DNA of 8,171 bases, from the NCBI GenBank assembly GCA_017610525.1, contig JAFCBW010000046.1, forward strand, positions 1 through 8,171, written 5' to 3'. Of this stretch, positions 5,510 to 8,171 are shown one piece after another. The translations under genes were made by a program, and so were the position numbers. Below the pieces are notes generated by a model. That model ran no database searches, was not told where the DNA came from, and worked only from the letters and a program-made list of their open reading frames with translations. Position 1 is the stretch's first letter. Every line of letters starts with the position of its first letter. The DNA comes from Candidatus Nanohalarchaeota archaeon (lineage in GTDB: Archaea > EX4484-52 > B79-G9).

Positions 5510-6285
5510 TGATGAAAAAGAAGATGGCAATATGTCTTGAGGATGTATGTGTCAGGTATGGGGATGCTTCTGTGCTTGAGGATGTCAATCTCTCTGTCTA
5601 TGAGAATGAGATTCTTGGGATTATCGGGCCTAACGGGGGCGGGAAGACTACCATATTGAAGGTGATGCTTGGGCTTATTGCGCCGGATAGTGGCCATGTT
5701 TCTGTTTTCGGAGGGAGCATTGCGGAGAATAGGCATCTTATCGGGTATGTGCCGCAGCACAGTTCTTTTGACAGGCAGTTCCCGGCCAGTGTGTGGGATG
5801 TTGTGATGATGGGAAGGCTTTCGGCAGGTAAGTTTCTTCGGGGGTTTGATGATGTGGACAGGCGGGTTTGTGCGGATGCGCTTGGGACTGTTGATGCGCT
5901 TTCGTTTCGGGATAAGCAGATCGGGGATCTTTCGGGGGGTGAGAGGCAGAGGGTTCTTGTTGCGAGGGCGCTTGCATGTGAGCCAAGGGTTCTTCTTTTG
6001 GATGAGCCGACGGCGAGTGCAGATAGGACTGTTGAGAGTAAGTTTTATGAGATTCTTTCGAAATTGAAGGAGAAGATGGCGGTTGTGCTTGTGTCGCATG
6101 ATATCGGGGCGGTTTCTGTGTATGTGGATAAGATTGCGTGTGTGAACCAGAGGCTTTTTTATCATGATGATAAGGAGATTGGTGCGCAGGAGATTGCGAA
6201 GACGTACAGGTGCCCGGTTGAGCTTATTGCACATGGGGTGCCGCATAGGGTTCTTAAGAGGCATAAGGGGGCTTTGGGAAAATGA
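5509..6285 (+). CDS. Metal ABC transporter ATP-binding protein (ZnuC/MntB-like)
   Basis: The cytoplasmic ATPase that powers the Zn/Mn importer. All ABC motifs are intact in 258 residues: Walker A GPNGGGKTT (40-48), Q-loop Gln83 in YVPQH, signature LSGGERQR (141-148), Walker B VLLLDE (161-166) and the H-loop His197 in LVSHD. The segment after the Q-loop (FPASVWDVVMMGR) and the C-terminal CPVELIAHGVPHRVLKRH are typical of the Mn/Zn ATPase branch rather than other ABC classes. The start overlaps the stop of the lipoprotein gene (TAATG), and the end overlaps the permease start (ATGA), so translation is probably coupled. In-frame ATGs at 5512 and 5524 are alternative starts. Confidence 0.95.
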   Translation: MMKKKMAICLEDVCVRYGDASVLEDVNLSVYENEILGIIGPNGGGKTTILKVMLGLIAPDSGHVSVFGGSIAENRHLIGYVPQHSSFDRQFPASVWDVVMMGRLSAGKFLRGFDDVDRRVCADALGTVDALSFRDKQIGDLSGGERQRVLVARALACEPRVLLLDEPTASADRTVESKFYEILSKLKEKMAVVLVSHDIGAVSVYVDKIACVNQRLFYHDDKEIGAQEIAKTYRCPVELIAHGVPHRVLKRHKGALGK

Positions 6286-7079
6286 TTGATGTTTTGCAGT
6301 ATGATTTTATGAGGTATGCGCTGGTCGCAGGTGTTCTTGCCAGTATCGCGTGCGGGATCATCGGTACTTATGTTGTTACGAAAAGGATTGTCTTTATCAG
6401 CGGGGGTATTTCGCATGCGGCGTTCGGGGGTATCGGGCTGGGGTATTTTCTTGGTGTGAGCCCTTTTCTGGGGGCTGTTGTTGCCGGGGTTTTTTTTGCG
6501 GTCGTTATGGGGTTTTTTGCGAAGAGGATGGGGCAGAGGGATGATACGGTTATAGGGGTTGTGTGGTCTTTTGGGATGGCTATGGGGATCTTGTTTGTAT
6601 ATATGACGCCGGGGTATGCGCCGGACCTTATGAGCTACCTTTTCGGGAGTATTCTTGCTGTGCCTGTTAATGAGTTGTATCTGATGCTTGCGCTTGATGT
6701 GGTGATTGTTGCTACTGTCTGGCTTTTTTATAAGGAGTTTTTTGCTGTGTGTTTTGATGAGGAGTTTGCGAGGGTGCGGGGGGTTAAGGTTGATTTTGTT
6801 AATGTGGTTTTGCTTTGCTTGATTGCGCTTACGGTTGTGCTTCTTATCAGGGTTGTCGGGATTATTCTTGTTATTGCGATGCTTTCTATCCCGGCTGCTA
6901 TTGCGGGGAGGCTTGTGCATGATATGCGGCGGATGATGGGGGTTGCTGTTGTTGTGGGATGTGTTTTTATGGTTGTGGGGCTGGGGGTTAGTTATGCGCT
7001 TGATTTGCCGAGTGGGGCGACGATTATTCTTGTTTCGGTTTTGGGGTTTGTTTTTAGCGGGTTTTGTGGGAAGAAATAG
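6282..7079 (+). CDS. Metal ABC transporter permease (ABC-3 family, ZnuB-like)
   Basis: The membrane channel of the importer, PF00950 family, 265 residues with about eight or nine hydrophobic segments. Recognisable blocks are RIVFISGGISHAAFGGIGLG (about 34-54, the conserved ISHA motif), the cytoplasmic FDEEFARVRGV that contacts the ATPase, and VVGIILVIAMLSIPAAIAG, the most conserved helix of the family. The length is normal and no break is seen. It is the last gene of the importer operon, overlaps the ATPase gene by four bases, and ends 43 bases from the convergent toxin gene. Like its operon partners it is very rich in G and T on the coding strand. The substrate is Zn2+ or Mn2+ by family; the sequence does not decide between them. 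Confidence 0.95.
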   Translation: MIDVLQYDFMRYALVAGVLASIACGIIGTYVVTKRIVFISGGISHAAFGGIGLGYFLGVSPFLGAVVAGVFFAVVMGFFAKRMGQRDDTVIGVVWSFGMAMGILFVYMTPGYAPDLMSYLFGSILAVPVNELYLMLALDVVIVATVWLFYKEFFAVCFDEEFARVRGVKVDFVNVVLLCLIALTVVLLIRVVGIILVIAMLSIPAAIAGRLVHDMRRMMGVAVVVGCVFMVVGLGVSYALDLPSGATIILVSVLGFVFSGFCGKK

Positions 7080-7122
7080 ATGGGAGAGAGGACACGGTTG
7101 TTGAGTAGAAATTGGTGATTCG

Positions 7123-7590
7123 TTAGAGGGTCATGTCTCTTAGGAGTTTTGCTTTTATTCCAATTCCTTGTGCGGCACGGTACATACCCCGATCATCAGT
7201 GATGAGTGTGGAGTTGGTGATTTTTGCGCATGTTATGAAAACACTGTCGAAGCCACTGGCCATGGTTGTTGCTGCTACTTTTACAGATTCATCTAACAGT
7301 CTTAAGTCATAGTAAATATCTCCCTGTTCTTTGATATAGTCAGATGCCTGAATACCTCTTATCTCTTTGCCAGTCAATCTTGCGCCAACAGCAGCAATCT
7401 CAATAATTGCTACAGAGGGAATGCACATGACAGAAATTTTATCTTCAATTTCTTTGAGTACGGATTTTGCAATTGTGTGCAGCCGCAGTTGCTCTTTGTA
7501 GATAGAGTCAATTTTTCTTCTTCGTGGAGGAAAGATGGCTTTTGCCAGGACGCTTGTGTCCAGAGTGAGAGTGTTGTTATTGTTGATCAT
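7123..7590 (-). CDS. PIN-domain ribonuclease, VapC-like toxin
   Basis: A 155-residue single-domain PIN protein. The acidic residues expected to hold Mg2+/Mn2+ are present: Asp11 in LTLDTSVL, Glu64 in SVAIIEIAAV, Asp115 in SGFDSVFITCA and Asp132/Asp133 in LITDDRGMY. Family members cleave RNA and act as toxins of type II toxin-antitoxin pairs, held inactive by a small partner protein. The ATG overlaps the stop of the small upstream gene by four bases (ATGA), and AAGGAGT within that gene's end is a good ribosome site. Gene order, antitoxin first, is the usual one. It converges on the importer operon. RNA target unknown; a housekeeping PIN role is less likely given its partner. Confidence 0.87.
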   Translation of the reverse strand: MINNNNTLTLDTSVLAKAIFPPRRRKIDSIYKEQLRLHTIAKSVLKEIEDKISVMCIPSVAIIEIAAVGARLTGKEIRGIQASDYIKEQGDIYYDLRLLDESVKVAATTMASGFDSVFITCAKITNSTLITDDRGMYRAAQGIGIKAKLLRDMTL

Positions 7591-7787
7591 GATTCGTACT
7601 CCTTATCGCGCATTTCACGGATAAGTTCCGTGGAATCTGTATCCAGTATCCTGTCTTTTTCCATGAGTTTGTTTAATTCAGATAATGAGTGTGATTTCTT
7701 ATGAGGACAGGGTTTTAAGTCACCTATTATTGAGTGCAATTCACGATCAATATTTTCTAGTCTTTTTACCAGCAGGGCTTCAGTCAT
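7587..7787 (-). CDS. Small VapB-like antitoxin
   Basis: A 66-residue acidic and basic protein, MTEALLVKRLENIDRELHSI at the start and DSTELIREMRDKEYES at the end. The first part looks like a coiled coil or helix-rich region. The terminal D-S-T-E-L-I-R-E-x-R motif resembles that of many archaeal partners of PIN toxins, where the C-terminal tail lies in the toxin active site. ATG 7787 is chosen because GGTGAT (7796-7791) lies three bases before it; the frame stays open further upstream but only into ATPase debris. The four-base overlap with the toxin gene supports its role. No DNA-binding fold is obvious, so self-repression is not shown. Confidence 0.75.
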   Translation of the reverse strand: MTEALLVKRLENIDRELHSIIGDLKPCPHKKSHSLSELNKLMEKDRILDTDSTELIREMRDKEYES

Positions 7788-7790
7788 AAT

Positions 7791-7796
7791 ATCACC
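7791..7796 (-). promoter_or_regulatory. Ribosome binding site of the antitoxin gene
   Basis: GGTGAT on the minus strand, three bases before ATG 7787. It decides the antitoxin start against longer in-frame alternatives. Confidence 0.6.
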
Positions 7797-7811
7797 ATTA
7801 ATGATAGGTGT

Positions 7812-8040
7812 TTCTGAAATATATATGTTTTTGCGCCAAATTGCTGGTTTTACAAAAATCAAGTGCCTGTGTGGAGGCGTTTCGTGAGGGTGCGGGTGAG
7901 TTTTCATGTGCGGATTTTACTTTTTCATTGTCTTCTGTTGCTCGTGGATTCTGCCACCAGGGATTTTGTATGCTTAGGTTCTGGCTGTTATTGTGATGAC
8001 TGGCGTTTATAATGTGGTTGTTTTTATGATGACAGCGCAT
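7812..8040 (-). pseudogene. Frameshifted AAA ATPase N-terminus, ends before the P-loop
   Basis: From ATG 8040 the minus strand reads, after a polar lead, SIQNPWWQNPRATEDNEKVK (8-kDa frame, residues 23-42). An LxxQNPWW..P..I..D..V block opens one group of archaeal DUF4143-type ATPases. Conservation then passes to another frame, where HRHLIFVKPAIWRKNIYI (7871-7818) looks like the next family segment, the one directly before GPRQVGKTT. The P-loop itself is absent; SETPIINGDI and the antitoxin ATG follow instead. So one frameshift and loss of everything from Walker A onward are inferred. Family recognition is from remembered motifs, not alignment. Confidence 0.55.
7817..7826 (-). promoter_or_regulatory. 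TATA box of the toxin-antitoxin operon
   Basis: ATATATATTT on the minus strand, centred about 25 bases before position 7796. Transcription would start just ahead of the ribosome site, giving a leader of only about 10 bases. The box overlaps what read as the codons NIYI of a dead ATPase gene. Confidence 0.5.
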
Positions 8041-8076
8041 GATTTAGTGAAAACATATGGATATTTTGTGATGATG

Positions 8077-8162
8077 TGTCGCATGTATGATGAGAAGGCA
8101 TAAATGTGTCGTGTATGTACGACAAAAAGTGGTGAAGTTGTCGTGTATGTACGACAAAAAGT
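8077..8162. repeat. Short tandem repeats with internal dyad symmetry, continuing to window edge
   Basis: Two exact 24-bp copies (8107-8130 and 8139-8162) start TGTCGTGTATGTACGACA and end AAAAGT, separated by 8 bases. Each has inverted arms TGTCGT and ACGACA around a 6-base centre, extended by one pair in the second copy. A weaker relative begins TGTCGCATGTATG at 8077, so the TGTCG words are 30 and 32 bases apart, about three helical turns. The array may continue past the window. Operator array or the edge of a longer repeat block are both possible. Confidence 0.7.
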
Positions 8163-8171
8163 AGAATTTGT

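Noticed and set aside
5458..6264. Minus-strand 268-codon open frame opposite the ABC ATPase
   Set aside because: Its product is Arg/Asn/Pro/His-rich with no fold signal, as expected for the antisense of a G/T-rich gene; the plus-strand gene has every ABC motif.
6162..6920. Minus-strand 252-codon open frame opposite the permease
   Set aside because: Extremely Asn/Lys/His/Pro-rich low-complexity product and antisense to a conserved ABC-3 permease; other minus frames at 2360-2908 and 4931-5530 are rejected on the same grounds.
7788..7907. N-terminal extension of the antitoxin from ATG 7907
   Set aside because: The added residues are ATPase-like debris and a Pro/His-rich lead, while GGTGAT directly precedes ATG 7787.
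8107..8162. CRISPR array start
   Set aside because: Only two exact units, and the spacer would be 8 bases, far shorter than CRISPR spacers; no cas gene in view. Treated as tandem dyad repeats instead.

Overview
The window looks archaeal, most likely from a euryarchaeote. Several genes have a TATA-like box about 25-28 bases before a start codon that then needs no leader. Others have GGTGAT or GGTGAG ribosome sites matching the archaeal 16S 3' end. There is an archaeal-type AAA ATPase (ATPase_2/DUF4143 group) with decayed relatives, and a PIN-toxin operon. No rRNA, tRNA, transposase or convincing CRISPR array was seen. I cannot name the genus from the sequence.

Layout. (a) 1-739, minus: 5' part of an archaeal AAA ATPase that runs off the left edge. 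(b) About 780-1500: gene-poor. It holds two decayed minus-strand ATPase fragments (813-965 and 1137-1217), a near-perfect 29-bp repeat (735-763 and 1451-1479) and a doubtful 71-aa membrane-peptide ORF. (c) 1548-4528, plus: DtxR/MntR-like regulator, aspartate-semialdehyde dehydrogenase (asd) and an integral-membrane glycosyltransferase, with gaps of only about 15-17 bases. The glycosyltransferase is A-rich in its coding strand, unlike its G/T-rich neighbours. (d) 4664-7079, plus: a complete Mn/Zn-type ABC importer (lipoprotein, ATPase, permease) with overlapping genes and its own promoter, which contains a 14-bp palindrome. (e) 7123-7787, minus: a small antitoxin-like gene overlapping a PIN-domain toxin. 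(f) 7812-8040, minus: a frameshifted ATPase N-terminus cut off just before the P-loop, whose codons supply the toxin operon's TATA box. (g) 8077-8162: short tandem repeats with internal dyad symmetry running to the right edge.

How it fits together. The DtxR/MntR-like protein probably senses Mn, Fe or Zn and is a natural candidate regulator of the nearby importer. Asd serves the aspartate pathway (Lys, Thr, Met, diaminopimelate); the glycosyltransferase probably modifies lipids or exported proteins at the membrane. The two flanks (a-b and e-g) are accessory DNA: one ATPase that appears intact as far as it is visible, three ATPase remnants, a toxin-antitoxin pair and repeats whose dyads share a TTGTC/GACAA half-site. 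The most unusual content is this set of ATPase remnants and repeated elements around a conserved metabolic and metal-uptake core.
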